Source: Agelas oroides (taxonomy: Eukaryota > Porifera > Demospongiae > Agelasida > Agelasidae). Taken from it: a stretch of DNA of 64,000 nucleotides. Position numbers and translations under genes: made by a program. A model generated the notes under the pieces. The model did no database searches. It saw nothing but the letters and a program-made list of their open reading frames with translations, and was not told the origin of the DNA. Each line of letters begins with the position of its first letter. The stretch's first letter is position 1. Below are positions 12,170-24,406 of this stretch, piece by piece. The DNA is taken from the NCBI GenBank assembly GCA_949130485.1, contig OX422183.1, positions 22,679,202 through 22,743,201 of the forward strand. Reading direction: 5' to 3'.

Positions 12170-13230
12170 CACGCAAGAAGAAGGGGTCTGGCGTCACAAG
12201 TCCAAATCTTTGGGCTAGCTCCAGCGTAGAGCGACCAATGAAATCGCAGAGCGGCGTTCATCGGAATAATGCGGAAGCGAGAACAAGTACTTCATGGTAC
12301 TGCTCAAAGTGATGTTATCAAATTCATTATCCACACCGACCAATTTTAATCAATTGCAAGGCTTCAGTACTTCCGCAGGGACAAGGATTCAGGCTTGTGA
12401 CGGCCATATGGAAAAGCAGGAAATGGAAATGAAATGGAAACTGGAAATGGAAACTGGAAACTGAAAACAGAAATGGAAACGCAACCTCTTAGCTGTTGCA
12501 GTCATTCAAATGTTGTTGGCTTTTGTTCCTAGGCATCCCAGTCCTCTCCCCACCTCCAGTTTTCGCCATCGCCGCCCCCAGTTGTAGTGTAATGTGCTCA
12601 CTTGGGTCATTGTTTATGTTCTCAGCAGCATTCTGTCATTGGTGTTCCATACTTTGTAAGCAGCTGATTCTGTATAAATATGCCCTGTACATGTCCTAAG
12701 ATTAATGTTTGAATCAGAACACTACACCAGTATTTCTGCATTGGCAAGTATTGGGGGGGGGGGGGGGGGGAGGCAGGCAATGTGTTGGAAATGGGGCTAT
12801 TGTACCCAGGGCCTGGGTATGAAGCCATAATTTGCTTCACACTGCAAAACTGAAAGTGGGTCTAGGAACGAGGCTGCAAGAAACCAGACTAGATTGCAAC
12901 ATCGCTAATCACAAAGCACAGTACAAGAGTAAGGCAAAGCACATGACTCATAAAGCCAGTCCTATAACCATTGCTAACTAGAATACAAGAGTAATGACTA
13001 AGCACACTATGAAGAAAACGTTGCACCATTGATAGGTGTGTTTTTTTGTTCCCATTTCCGTTTCCAATTTCCATTTCCAGTTTCCATTTCCAGATTCTGT
13101 TTCCAGTTTCTGTTTCATTTCCGTTTCCTGCTTTTCCATATGCCCGCTTGTGACCACTAGTCTCCTGCCCAGACCCAGCCCTCTCACGAGGAAAGGGTCT
13201 GGTGTCACAAGCCTGAAGCCTTGGGCTTGC
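12170..13230. repeat. Foldback with GGAAAT/GGAAACT minisatellite arms
   Basis: The arm 12391-12480 (GGCCATATGGAAAAGCAGGA then GGAAATG/GGAAACT units) is the reverse complement of 13051-13155. A direct pair (GGGTCTGGCGTCACAAG at about 12185 and GGGTCTGGTGTCACAAG at about 13195) flanks this. The interior of about 550 bp holds a G run (12756) and no gene. Confidence 0.7.
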
Positions 13231-13278
13231 TCTGTATGAAGCATTATTAGTGCCAAAATTGCTCGATAAGGTATAGAC

Positions 13279-13416
13279 AATACGAAGGCGAGGTCTCGCT
13301 CGTTAGCTACGCCATAGCCGGCCTTCTAGGGTGGCATAGACCGCCTTCCAAATGGTGGAGACCGCCTTCTGAATGGCATTGACCATTCGCGTTGCGTGTG
13401 AGACTCGCCTTCGTAT
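13279..13416. mobile_element. Small TIR element
   Basis: Inverted ends AATACGAAGGCGAG and CTCGCCTTCGTATT bound 138 bp containing three repeats of the type GACCGCCTTC. Non-coding. Confidence 0.7.
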
Positions 13417-14872
13417 TAGTGTTGAAGCCTTGTAATTGTTACTATGTTAGTGTAGAATGGCCAGTGTTGGATAATGAATCTCATAACAGTACTTTGAGCG
13501 GTACCAAGAATTATTTGTTCTCATTTCCGCATAATTTATTCCGATAAACGCCGCTCAGAAAGTTGTGAGAAGACATCGATATCAATCTGAAAACATATGT
13601 GAAAAGAACTCGAGCCTGAAGCAGCCAGCAGTTCAGCTACGGAACTTTTGTCTACCGCATTAAGGTACAACATTGGGCTTGCAATCAGACCCACATGCTT
13701 GGGTTTATAGCTAAAGAGAAACACTGGCAATAAAACTCCAAACAGCCTGTGAGAATGTGTTGTTGATTCAGCAATTTATGAATTGTATACTAGTAGACTA
13801 TACGCTTTCCATACTTGAGGACTACCAGTATCTGTCAGCTTCCTAAAATGTCTGGCACACCATTCCTCTTGTATATAGTGGGTAGAAAGTGTGAAGAGTG
13901 CAAAACAGTATGCTAAGCTAAAATAAGGCAATCTAGATATTAAATTTTTTCATATCTTCACGCTAAAATAACAATAGGCTTTCTTAAGAATGAGTAATAT
14001 TTATGACTGCATGCATTCAGCATGCATTCAGCTAGTTGGTGTATTTCAGTAGACAATGAGTTAGGCCCCAATTCGTTCATTTTTAGTTTCTCATCAGGTG
14101 CTTCTCCTGGACATGATGCAGGTGGGCAGGTATTACTATTACTCAGCCAACAAATATTTCTAATGAAAGAAGTTGACAAATGTGATGGCAGGACGATCAT
14201 CGGTCATTATCAGCCATTGTAGAAGGATTCTTGTGCAGTAGACAGACACGTTTGTTAGCGTTACATTCATTGCTCATGACTCCTCTTGCTCGTTTGTTTA
14301 ATGTCACTGATATGTGCAAATAAAAATAATGGTGATAAATTCTATCGAAGAAAATCCATGTGGGCGTGGACGATAATCAATGAATTGGGGACTTGGTTAA
14401 GAATTATAAGTTTGACTGGCTGCATGCTCCAGTTTTATGAAAGCAATTTGCACTACCCTTGAATTTTATGGTTTCTGATCTTGACATGCAATGTGACAAG
14501 TGGTTTCATCTTTAGTGTGTTGGACTGTTGGAGTCTAAACAAACACCCTCCACTAGCTGATGATGGTCCAGGCTGGGTAGATTAGTTAGCATGCATGAAG
14601 ATAAGAGAATTTCACACCTTGGAAAAGTGTACATAATTTGCTAGCATTTTCGGTATGTGCATGGTAGACATTATCTCTACGTGGCTGGATGTGATCCATG
14701 TGACACCAGAAACATTTTTACTATGCAAGTAAAGCCTAGCCTATGATAACTTCACCCAGGAAACCTGTTGATATAAAATACAGTATGGAAAAAGCTTCAT
14801 TAGGTAACACAGCAGTATACATAGGTGGTGCACAATTTTACACTAGTACTACCCAGCCGATGATATTTGAAA

Positions 14873-15690
14873 GCTGAACAAAGCATAACTAGCTTAGGTT
14901 TATAGGTTTGTCATAGTCAGATAGAGGGCCTCATTCAGGTAACCAATTCCTTCAAAGCATCAGCCGTAACTGCAAGAAAATTCTGATTTCGTATATGTAC
15001 CAGACATAAGCAGGCTAAGGCTGCATACAGACATTGCCACAGGAGGCTAATCAGATTCAGAAAGGTTGCAGGATTTGCAGAATTGGTTTTCACAGAAACA
15101 CAGAGTATACTTTCATTATTACACCTTGGATATATTGCATGTACAATCAAAGAACCACATCTCACTGATAATCAATACTCAGGTGGACATGATTGGAAAC
15201 TTTCAGGTTGCATTTTATGACACTAGATTTATAGCTGGATATCATATTCCTCATGAAACTTATGATATCATCTGTGGCTGAACAAAGTGTAACTAACTTA
15301 GGCCTATAGGTTTGTCATAGTCTGAAAGAAAAGAGGGTCTCAATCAGGTAACAATGCCTTCCAAGCATCCAGCCATAGTTTCAAGGAAATTCTGATCTTG
15401 CATATACAAACCAGGCTGCATATAGACATTGCCACAGGAGGCTAATCAGATTCATAAAGGTTACAGGATTTGCAGAATTGGTTTTCACAGAAACACAGAG
15501 TATACTTTCACTATTACACCTCTGATTATATAGCATGTACAATCAAAGAACCACATCTCACTGATAACTGATGCAGGTGGTGGACATGACTGGAAACTTT
15601 CAGGTTGAATTTTATGACACTAGATTTATACTGTGTATTGGCTGGATATCATATTCCTCATCAAACTTATGATGTCATCTGTGGCAATGC
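14873..15690. repeat. 404-bp tandem duplication
   Basis: 14873-15276 and 15277-about 15690 align along their length with scattered changes and small deletions. Both begin GCTGAACAAAG and contain TTGCAGAATTGGTTTTCACA or its near copy. No coding constraint is visible. Confidence 0.85.
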
Positions 15691-16443
15691 CCACATTTCC
15701 CTCCTGCAGTCAAGAGTAAATAACGGTATGGTTGTAAATTTGCAATAGTCAGAGCAGTTGCCCATAGTACTGCTTTTGCTTCTGCAAACATAAAAAAAAC
15801 ACATGGCCAAATGTAGTAATTAGAGCTCAAGGGCCGGGGATTCATGCAGAAATTAGGAGTCTAACTCTATGACAAAAGCAAACATTTTTCAATTCAGAAA
15901 ATCAGCTGTTTTTGATAAACAAAATGAAATCACATTATATATCTCTTTCAAATATTCTTTCCTTGCTATATCGCTTAAGATTTTTTGAATTGGTGTAGTA
16001 AACTTTCAGTATGAAACACCTCAGACTATCATAAGCTTTACTTTCACACAGTGTAATATGAGTTGGCAGATTTTCAGTCCTTGAAAATGACTTAAATTTT
16101 TGGTTGTCATATGCAAGTCTCTAAGAATGGAATGTAATTTTAATTTGAGACAGGAATGCTGCATCTAAATCCCCCTTTTGAAAGGTTGCCTTCGCCTATA
16201 CTTAGTAAGCTAATCACGTTTTAGTTTATTCATACAGTGCTCCCTCTGCATGGATGGTGAGATTCTATCAGTATGAGAGCGCTTTCTGGTAGCTAAAATT
16301 TCTTTCTTTCCCCGCGCCTCATGGCTGCTTTGCAGCCTCTGCGGAGCGAAGCGGAACCACGCCTTTAAATTCTGTGAGTGTAGGCTTCAAACACAATGAC
16401 TAGATTTGGCAGTAGGTAGTCCAACTCTTGCTATTTCACCCAA

Positions 16444-16510
16444 AACGGCACCAGAAACGATCTCAGAAGGTCTGAAATTTTCCTGGGGGAACATGCCCCC
16501 ACACCCCCCT
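16444..16510 (+). repeat. Dispersed G/C-run repeat fragment
   Basis: A block related to the interior of the 3243-3641 element (ATCTCAGAAGGTCTGAAATT then TGGGGGAACATGCCCCC). Other copies are at 3966, 17470 (minus), 25936 and 48380. Confidence 0.6.
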
Positions 16511-17439
16511 ACTTTATCATGCTTTGCGATCAAGTGCACACTGGAAAATCAAAATCCTAGATCTGCCACTGTTGTGTGCAATTAGCTTCTCTATTACACT
16601 AATATACCACTCTCATCAGTTTCCTTTTTGGGTGTCTTAAGTGCAATTATAGGGTAGATGATGTGTAAGCAATCCCTAAAGCTAAAGGGCCTCTATATTC
16701 TTCTCCACATGTAGCTACACTGGTGTTGCATGATAAATAAGAGGCCTTCCCCCTTCCATTTCTGCAAACCACAATTGTATGAGTCAAAATCTAAATGGTG
16801 CTATGTAAGGCCTCCTGTGAATGAGTGTACTATCAGGGTTGCACTGGAGATTTGCAGTTTGCCCATCTAGCCAGATCTAGTTAGACTGCATTTAGTTAGC
16901 ACAAGGATTGTCACATTAGCTGAGGCTGATCTTGAGTAGTATTAGACATAATGGCACTATGAACGTAAGATTTGTAAAACAGTGCTTTTCAATCCTGAAA
17001 AAAACACACAAAAAAACAATATCATGGCAACTAATCAACAACAGTTAGCCTTTTGCATGAACAAGATAAAATTGGGACTAAGGGTATCTGACTGAAATCA
17101 CAGTTTCATTATATCACTGTCTGATAGAAATTTGGCAACATGAAATAGTAGTAGTAGCTATAGTAAAACAAAAACTGTTTTGAGGTTTTGTACTTGAAAC
17201 TAAAACAAAGTTATCTGCAGCCTAATGTAATCGAAACTAAAGTACTTGTCCAAACATTGATTTAGTATGCCTGTTACATATTGTACCCTTGTAAACATAG
17301 GTACCCTAGCTTGTACCCATCAGCTAACTGGTGCAGTCTACTAGCTGGCTGAGAACAATTGGGACACCATTTTTGGACCAAATGTACTAGTACAATGCAC
17401 CGCTAGAGTCTTTTTATTACCTAGCAGCTATAATTGCTT

Positions 17440-17640
17440 CCTGTTTGTATGAAGTTTGAGATTGCAGGCAGATTCTACAAGGTACTTGAGAATAGGGGGG
17501 GCACTGATGATGGTGCATGCATGCACACGCTCGGGGAGTCTGGGGGCATGCTCCCCCAGAATAAAATTTAAAATTAGGTGCTCTGAGATCGCTTCTGAGG
17601 TCATATTTGTACCCAAATGCCACTAGTCCGACTAGAGTGC
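17440..17640 (-). repeat. Dispersed G/C-run repeat, minus orientation
   Basis: Inverted copy of the 3480-3620 block, with the mirrored CTCTGAGATCGCTTCTGAGG and a C-rich string. It is followed at 17930-18010 by another G run and CGGTTCCGCTGCCTATGG, resembling an element end. Confidence 0.6.
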
Positions 17641-20271
17641 ATGGCGGGAGTAATACCGCCGTTCGCCACAATACACGTCAGTCATCACGAGGCATTTCAG
17701 TCACTATAGATGACCTTATACGTGTCGGGCCTGATGAGGCATATTATAGAGGAATTGACGACCTGGACAAGAACAGAGTCTACTTTGTACTTCACTTTTA
17801 AAATAGTTCAGACTGAAGGGCGGAGACTTGGTAATAGCATCGAACGCACGCGTTCAAGACCCAAGGTGAGCTTTACTGATCATAGTTACTCAGGCCTACC
17901 TCCAGGCTCCAGGTCAGGAATTGGGGGGGGGGGGGGGGTGGGCGAGCGTAGAACGCGAGACAGAGAGATGCTCCCTAGCACCCCCTCAGTCCCCCGGTTC
18001 CGCTGCCTATGGTTCGAGATTGCAGGCAGATTCTACAGAGTTTGCCACCAGGCACTTACTGAGCACTTAGCTGGCTCTAAACAGAAACTGAGACTGGTCT
18101 GTACACCTAAATTGATCACTGCTCTATACTAAGCAATAGCGCCCTCATTGGTTGATATCACAGAGCTGGCAAGGTGAGGCCTACTCATGATGTACTGCAA
18201 TCAGATTGCTAATCAGTCCGGTGTCCCAGCTCATATAGCTCATATATAGTATGTTAGTCATGTAAAATGTAAATTAGCAAAGGTGGCCACATGCACACAC
18301 TGCGTATTGACACGGGGTTATGACAGCTAGACAACGTAGTTTATTGTGTACCAAAGTCAGTGTGTACTGGAAATATCATTTGTCTGTTGGTTGTATTGGC
18401 AACAAACTCGCGATATTTTCCAATACACTGCAGTATATTATATCTACATGTATCTCTTACCAATATATCTCTAAAGTTCTCCTTGGTCTTTGTGCTGATG
18501 CTACTTTACTGTTGATAACTTTTATTTGATGCAAAGCAAGAAGTTTCTGACAACTTTTAAGCTGTTAGGATGAGCTGGCGCAAGCATAGCCACTCACTGA
18601 GGCACACCCCCACAATAACTATACGTAGTTATTTTGGTGGAAGTGCATAACATGTCTGCTCTACAATAAAAGTTAGGCGAATCTGACAGGTGAGCTATTT
18701 TAAAGATTGGTGCCCCAACGTGCATTTAGAGCATGGAGTATTCAAGACTCATATTCATATGTATGCAGCTGTGGTATATATCCCTCAATAGGTGCGTACT
18801 GCCGACATCACTGCATACATAGTCAATGCATATGCCTAACATCATGTAGAAGACAGTTACATGCAGTGACAGTCTTTTACGACTGTAAAATGTGGTGCTG
18901 AATACATACAGTCAACGTGGCTGCACTATGATGCCACCTTTGACAAAGGAAGTGTTGAAGTGTATTGTACTTTATTCCGAACAGGAAGTAACATATGATG
19001 GTGATTAGTCTTCACTTTCAGCTCTGACCAACATGTAGTTTTTCATGTAGTACACACTTGTACTTAGGGTATACAAAGGATGGTCTCCAAGCTGCACGTA
19101 AGAAAAAACAAAAACAGACTAAACCAAACGTATGAGTGACCTTGAGATTAGAGGTTTCTTACCCAACATGGACACCTTGAAGATTGCCTCACTTGGCCAC
19201 TTTGAAAAAGAAGCAATTACAACTGTACACCCCACCCTTCCAAATCTGACACTAAGAAGAACAATCTCATGCCTCTTACTCGAACCCCTGAGATACTCTC
19301 AAATGAGACCAAGACAAGACTACAGTCAGCGTGTCATACTAAACGACTGTGTTAGGGCTCACTGGAGTCCAAGGCACAGTCCTGAGTCATTAAGGCACAA
19401 GACACTGATAGGTGGCTTTTCTTCGCACTTCCATGCTTGCATTTCCGTACTTTGGTTTCCGTACTTCAGTTTCCGAACTTGCCCCTGTATTACAGACCAT
19501 ATTCATGCAGTGGAACAACCAGGGGTCACCATTTTACCCAGAGAATTTACCAAGAAATTGGGGGCCAGGCGATTTGGATCCCGCCCCAAAAGTAGCTAAC
19601 CTATCTGATGAAGGCCTTTGCACAGATCCTGCCCAGCTTTTATTAGTTGCATGAAGGAGATCACTGCAGTGGTTAACAAGCCTCTAACTAGCCTCAGAGG
19701 ATGAATGTGCGTTAAATGGCAATTGCCCATAACCATGAATTGAGTTGTTAAAAAACGTGCAAGTCTGCTAGCATGTAGTACTAGTAGCCAATAACATCTT
19801 GTAAGAGCTATTATATTGAATAACTGAGGTTGAGCAGTGCCTGTAACTGTGAAGATATTTATTGTCCATTCCATAGTCCATTCCACCTTTCATTTCATAT
19901 TCCTGCCCCAACAATTAGAGAGACCAACTGAGTACACAGAACTTGTATTATATTAGTATGGTTGTAAAAACATAATCCCTAGGACACAAAAATAGCTAAT
20001 AAGCTGTGATATGTATATATATATACAAGTAAGTGTACCTGGTTAACATTATGAGAACACGAAGAAGAAGGATACCGTAAAAGCTCTAATGAAGGTGCCC
20101 CTGGAGCTGAAAATACTTTTTTTCCGCGCCAACGAGGTGGTGCCCTTTGGGCTTACATTTATTTTTTTGTCATTTCCAGTCACACACCCAGCAGCTAGTG
20201 TTTGTTGCATGCTCATTGGTAATTTGCCCATAACCATGAATTGAGTTGTTTAAAGCCTTTATAATTGAGCA

Positions 20272-20358
20272 TGGGTTTAGCTTAGTGGTACCTCAGTGGT
20301 AGCTCTAGCCCTAGCAGTTCAAGCCAGGAACCCTGCGTTTGAATCCTGGCAATTGCCC
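20272..20358 (+). repeat. tRNA-like sequence, probably SINE head
   Basis: An A-box-like TTAGCTTAGTGGTA and, about 50 nt later, a B-box-like GTTTGAATCCTGG sit at tRNA spacing. The stems do not pair cleanly, so a degenerate tRNA-derived SINE is likelier than a functional tRNA. Confidence 0.45.
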
Positions 20359-20835
20359 ACTTTTCACTTTCCTATTTCTTTGCCTCTTAATAGCAAAAAT
20401 GTCTTCAATTCTAGAATAAAGAATTCTGGCTATTTAGTTTTGATCTACAATATCACCATATACCTACTAGTACAGATTTAGCCAAGTCATCATTGTGTGA
20501 TTTTTGTAAAACTCATAAATTGGGAAGAGCTTCTCACTAGAGTGATGTCAAAGTAGAAAGCGGGTAGAAAGAGTTTAATTGCACATTCTGGGCTCAGAGC
20601 AACAAAATAAAATTAAAGGTACCAGACAACTTACCACATGATTGTATCTTCCCAGGGGGGTGTAACTATCATAACACCAACCATTGAATGTGTAGCTGGT
20701 TGAACAACATTGCCTTCATTGTCATTCTGCGTTTGCCAATTTAATCATGTGCTCTCCCAGATTTTACAGTTTTACAGTTATCACACGCAGAAGAGCTTGT
20801 CAATGGTTTGTTTCCTCCCACTCACTAGTTGTAAC

Positions 20836-23800
20836 ATGGCAGTTGTGCGGCAAGGAAGAGAGGTTGTTGGTGTGCTTTCACAAGCCATACAGCAGCTTCA
20901 GGTAGGAAATTCCAAAAAGTCTACAACACTACTTCGTCAGCTCAGAAATGATGCCAGCATACTGTCCACTGAAACACAAGACCTGTTGGAGCAGCTACAC
21001 AATGTACAGGATTATTACAAGGGTCAAGTTGAGGTAGGTTAAAGTTCAGCAGTATCCAATCTCAGTGAATTAAGAAAAGATTATCACTAGCTATGCACTC
21101 AGAAAACAGGTGAGTGCAGGGTTAACAATACCGTAGATCTGGAAATTTTTGTTTTGTAAAATTTTCGTGTTTTAATTTTTCGATGAAAAATACTTTCATG
21201 GTCTAGGATACCTATGAAAAATTTTTGACGGTATTAAATCGAGTGTACGTTCCCAGGCTTAGTGATCTGCAACTAGACTACACATGCCAAGAAAATGTGG
21301 AGTACAAACAGCTTGCTTCATTTGTGGGGACGTGGCTACCACGCAGCTGTTGGCAAACTACTCACGTGTAAAAGAGAACCGAAGAATGCTGTAGGTACGT
21401 ACTGTGGCAGTGAAGACAGGCAGTTTATCGGACACTGAGGGGAAAGTTGTCACACGCGGCATTTGCCATGACGGCATGAGTCACCTGCGGCATAGATCAT
21501 CTAGACTATGTTACGTAGTCTAGATGATCTATGCCTGCGGATGTCGAAGAGACCGTCTCACGCGAAATAACTAGCTAGCTGTGCTGCACAAAAATGTGCT
21601 GATTATCCGTTGTAAAATATATTTCGTGTTTTACGCAAACCCCCAAAATATTTCTCAATGAAAATTTCCAGATCTACGATACTTCAACTATATAACTTAC
21701 ATATACGAGGGCAGGATGCCTGACCTTGATAACCACCCACAGTGGGTTAAAATGTTTTTATAGAAAGTAAAACTATTCTTTATCAAAAAGATACTGTTAA
21801 CTAAGTATAAGAATATATTTCTGTTTGAACTTCAAGGTCAACTGTCCCCAAAAGCTAATGTATGAAGGTTATTTAGGAGTTGTACCACTAGACACAAAAA
21901 TAGGGATCTAGAGAAAGAGGAAATCCACCTCACAAACATACTGCTCACTCAATTGGGCATCCTGTGCTACTGAAAGAAGTTAGCAAATCTTACCTTCAAA
22001 ACATTCTCAGTAGGAGACAATGAAACACTCAATGAATGTTTCTATCTTTAAAAACCGTAAAAAGATGTAGGGATGGCATGCCAAAAAGTATGCAAACAAG
22101 ATAGGATGATCAGTGAAGGTAAATATACAAAGCCCCATCCCTGCATCTTTTTCACACAAGAGTGCACTGTAGTGTAAAAGATGGATAGGTCTTTGTATAG
22201 TTACCTTCACTATTATAAATCCTACCTTGTTTGCATACTTTTTGGCATGCCATCCCTACATCTTTTTACATTTTTAATGTTCTTGTTTCTTGATGTTAAT
22301 CTCAGTTACAGTTAAACCTAAGCCTAAGAAGAATATTTCAAGTGTAACCACAACACCAGAACTTGAAACGGCATTGACAGTTTAGTAGTGGTTCCAGGCA
22401 TGTAATAATTATGTGCAATATAGCCAGCTAGAATCTCCTCAGATGAAGGCCAACCACTCTCCGTACCAAACTTTGTGAAACCAATTTCCTGATTCAGTTG
22501 TCGATCACATGACAACTGAGCAGCTGCAGCACAGAAAACATACTGACAACTGACCATCCTAGCTTTACAGTGTATTAAGGCTGTGAGTAGGCTATTTTTC
22601 GTGTAGCTACAAGTAGGCAGCTGAATACAGTGCCTTACCTACGTACATGGTGTTCATAAGCCTTACCCAGTGCCATGGCAGGAAAAGACCGTACCAGCCG
22701 TGTATACTGCCCACTGGCAATTCGCTTGTGTACTAGTCTCGCTCCCAGACCAATGACCATGGTCTTTGGTCTGGGAACGAGACTTCATGTGCACATGCAT
22801 ACAAAATTACAAAATGGCCTCCTAAGCAACGGACAGCAGCCTCAGAGTGTTGTGAATGGCTTTTATTGACCAGGGTGAATTTGAAGCTATGAAGACACAG
22901 AGTGGTCGTAGAGCTCCGTGCTGTGATAGGCATCAGTTTCGTGCTAAAATGACAGTGAGAAAGAAAGAAAGAAAGATTATGAAAAATGGCACTTTCGCTA
23001 CCGCAGACTTTTGCATTTAGCTGTCGTCTGTGAGGCTTTTGGGCAACTATATGAGTCTTGCTGATCATAAAGGCACTCAAAGGCTGGGAACTTAAATAAG
23101 CTTTTAGCATATTTGTGGTGAAGTTTTATTGCTTTTGCTTAAGTATTGCATATATTGCGTGTTTGTGCCATTCCTACATAGACAGTCTACTGACTCTCTG
23201 ATTACTGTATGCATTAAAATTTTTGCAGTGGATGAATTTTCACGGTTAACAAAGTTTGCCTATTTTGTAAGTTGGTTCATACTTGCAAAATTAAAAACCA
23301 TGAACTTACATGTGTTACACGTGTTAGTATGTAGCGTGTGCACTACGCTATTGTGAGTTGCGAAAGATAAAAACTGATAAAATTTTGTGTGGCAAGGTTT
23401 TTTATGCTTTCACAAAATATCGCTGCAAAAAATTTAGTGTACATATTTTATGGCACCTAGCATGTGGCTGTGTAAGCACAGCCGACTTCTTAAATCATGA
23501 CTGGTAATTAACAACAATTTAGTCAATGTCTGCCTAAATTGTCATTGTCTTTCTTAGGAAACAACTCATAAAATAGGTGATCTGTCAATTGAAAAGGAAA
23601 GGCTGAAAAGATCCCTAGATGCAGCAAAAATTGAGTTGCAGGCAAAGCAAAGTGAACTGCACGATTTGCGTGGGCAGCTTGCATTAGCTGAAAGTAACCG
23701 TCACACAGCAAAGAAAGAGAGAGATGCAGCTAAAGACAAAAAGGATGCAATGATTGGAACTGCTGTGGGTGTAGGAGTTGCTGGCGTTATATTTTCCGTT

Positions 23801-24406
23801 GCCACCTTCGGAATAGGAACACCAGTAGCTGTAGCTGCAACAACTGCCTGTACAGTATCAGCTGTCAACTATGCAGAGAAAGAAGCAGACGCCAAACGTG
23901 ACATTGAGAGGTATAACCGCAGAATATCTGATGTAGAAGATGAGATTACAACCAACAGAAACCGTGTTGCATCTATCTCAAAGCAAAATGAGAGTCTTCA
24001 GCGTACAATCCAAGAGCAGGAGCAGAAGTGTAAAGAATACGAAGATTACAAGAAACAAACTCACAATGCAATTGCTTTCCTTCAAGAATCAAGAAACTTT
24101 TGGGGAAAGTTTGCCAATGCTTTGGAGCAACGCTCTGACAAAACGAAACTATTACATCACCTACTAGAAATGGCTGAGGAAAAGAAGGAAAGAAGCTTCT
24201 TTAAGCGCAGAGGTAGTCAAACAGTGGTGATGTCTTTTATCGATGCCTGGGAGCGTCTCAGGGAGGATGTCCAGAGTGGCTCTGGATTCATTTATAGTAT
24301 CACATTCACATGCATTCAGTGCCAGCAAACAAAAACAGCACTGCCTTTTACCAAAAACAAGCAGTTCATATGTGCTCACTGCTATCGTGCAATTCGCTCT
24401 AAGTGA
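20836..24406 (+). CDS. Helical protein with Gly-rich hydrophobic stretch and C-terminal CxxC pair
   Basis: Exons 20836-21033 and 23558-24406 join in phase 0 (GAG|gtaggt ... cttag|GAA), giving 348 aa. Residues 1-125 are coiled coil rich in Q, L and K. Residues about 130-170 form a Gly/Ala/Val-rich hydrophobic run (GVGVAGVIFSVATFGIG) long enough for a membrane hairpin. A second coiled coil follows. Residues about 318-341 hold C-x2-C-x16-C-x2-C, a probable zinc ribbon. The layout is reminiscent of alpha-helical membrane-inserting proteins, but no family can be assigned. Just before the ATG is a good acceptor (TCCCACTCACTAG), so an upstream coding or leader exon is possible. The 2.5-kb intron carries three palindromic elements. 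Related in style, though not closely in sequence, to the gene at 1093-12000. Confidence 0.8.
21129..21681. mobile_element. TIR element, TACCGTAGATCTGG ends
   Basis: The ends TACCGTAGATCTGGAAATTT and the mirrored AAATTTCCAGATCTACGATA bound 553 bp, with TA at both ends. The interior contains the palindrome at 21490-21534. It lies in the intron of the helical gene. Confidence 0.8.
21490..21534. repeat. Perfect 19-bp palindrome with 7-bp loop
   Basis: GCATAGATCATCTAGACTA, a 7-nt spacer TGTTACG, then the exact complement. It is nested in the 21129-21681 element and flanked by CTGCGG on both sides. Confidence 0.9.
22058..22269. mobile_element. Foldback element
   Basis: Arms of about 85 bp share AAAAAGATGTAGGGATGGCA and TGCCAAAAAGTATGCAAACA in inverted orientation around a short loop. 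Non-coding; intronic. Confidence 0.85.
22735..22784. repeat. 50-bp palindrome
   Basis: AGTCTCGCTCCCAGACCAA and its near complement around a CCATGG centre. It resembles the TAGCCTCGTTCCCAGGC hairpin family and may be a minimal, diverged member. Confidence 0.75.

Larger units (their letters stand above)
13417..20271. other. Gene-poor region
   Basis: I find no gene I can support in nearly 7 kb. Present are the 404-bp tandem duplication, two degenerate copies of the G/C-run repeat, direct repeats of GAGATTGCAGGCAGATTCTA (17455 and 18013), a G run at 17925, and a 29-bp direct repeat (GCCCATAACCATGAATTGAG at 19725 and 20225). Reading frames of 60-155 codons occur but show no domain or conserved features. 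Confidence 0.5.

Noticed and set aside
17607-17801. Short frame with an acidic stretch (DDLIRVGPDEAYYRGIDDLD)
   Set aside because: Protein-like, but only 64 codons, without splice partners and overlapping a dispersed repeat. Not enough to call.
19132-19599. Open frame of 155 codons on the plus strand
   Set aside because: No domain, signal or splice support, and the composition looks random. It lies in a gene-poor, repeat-containing region.
20272-20358. Functional tRNA
   Set aside because: A- and B-box-like strings are present, but the acceptor and anticodon stems do not pair properly.
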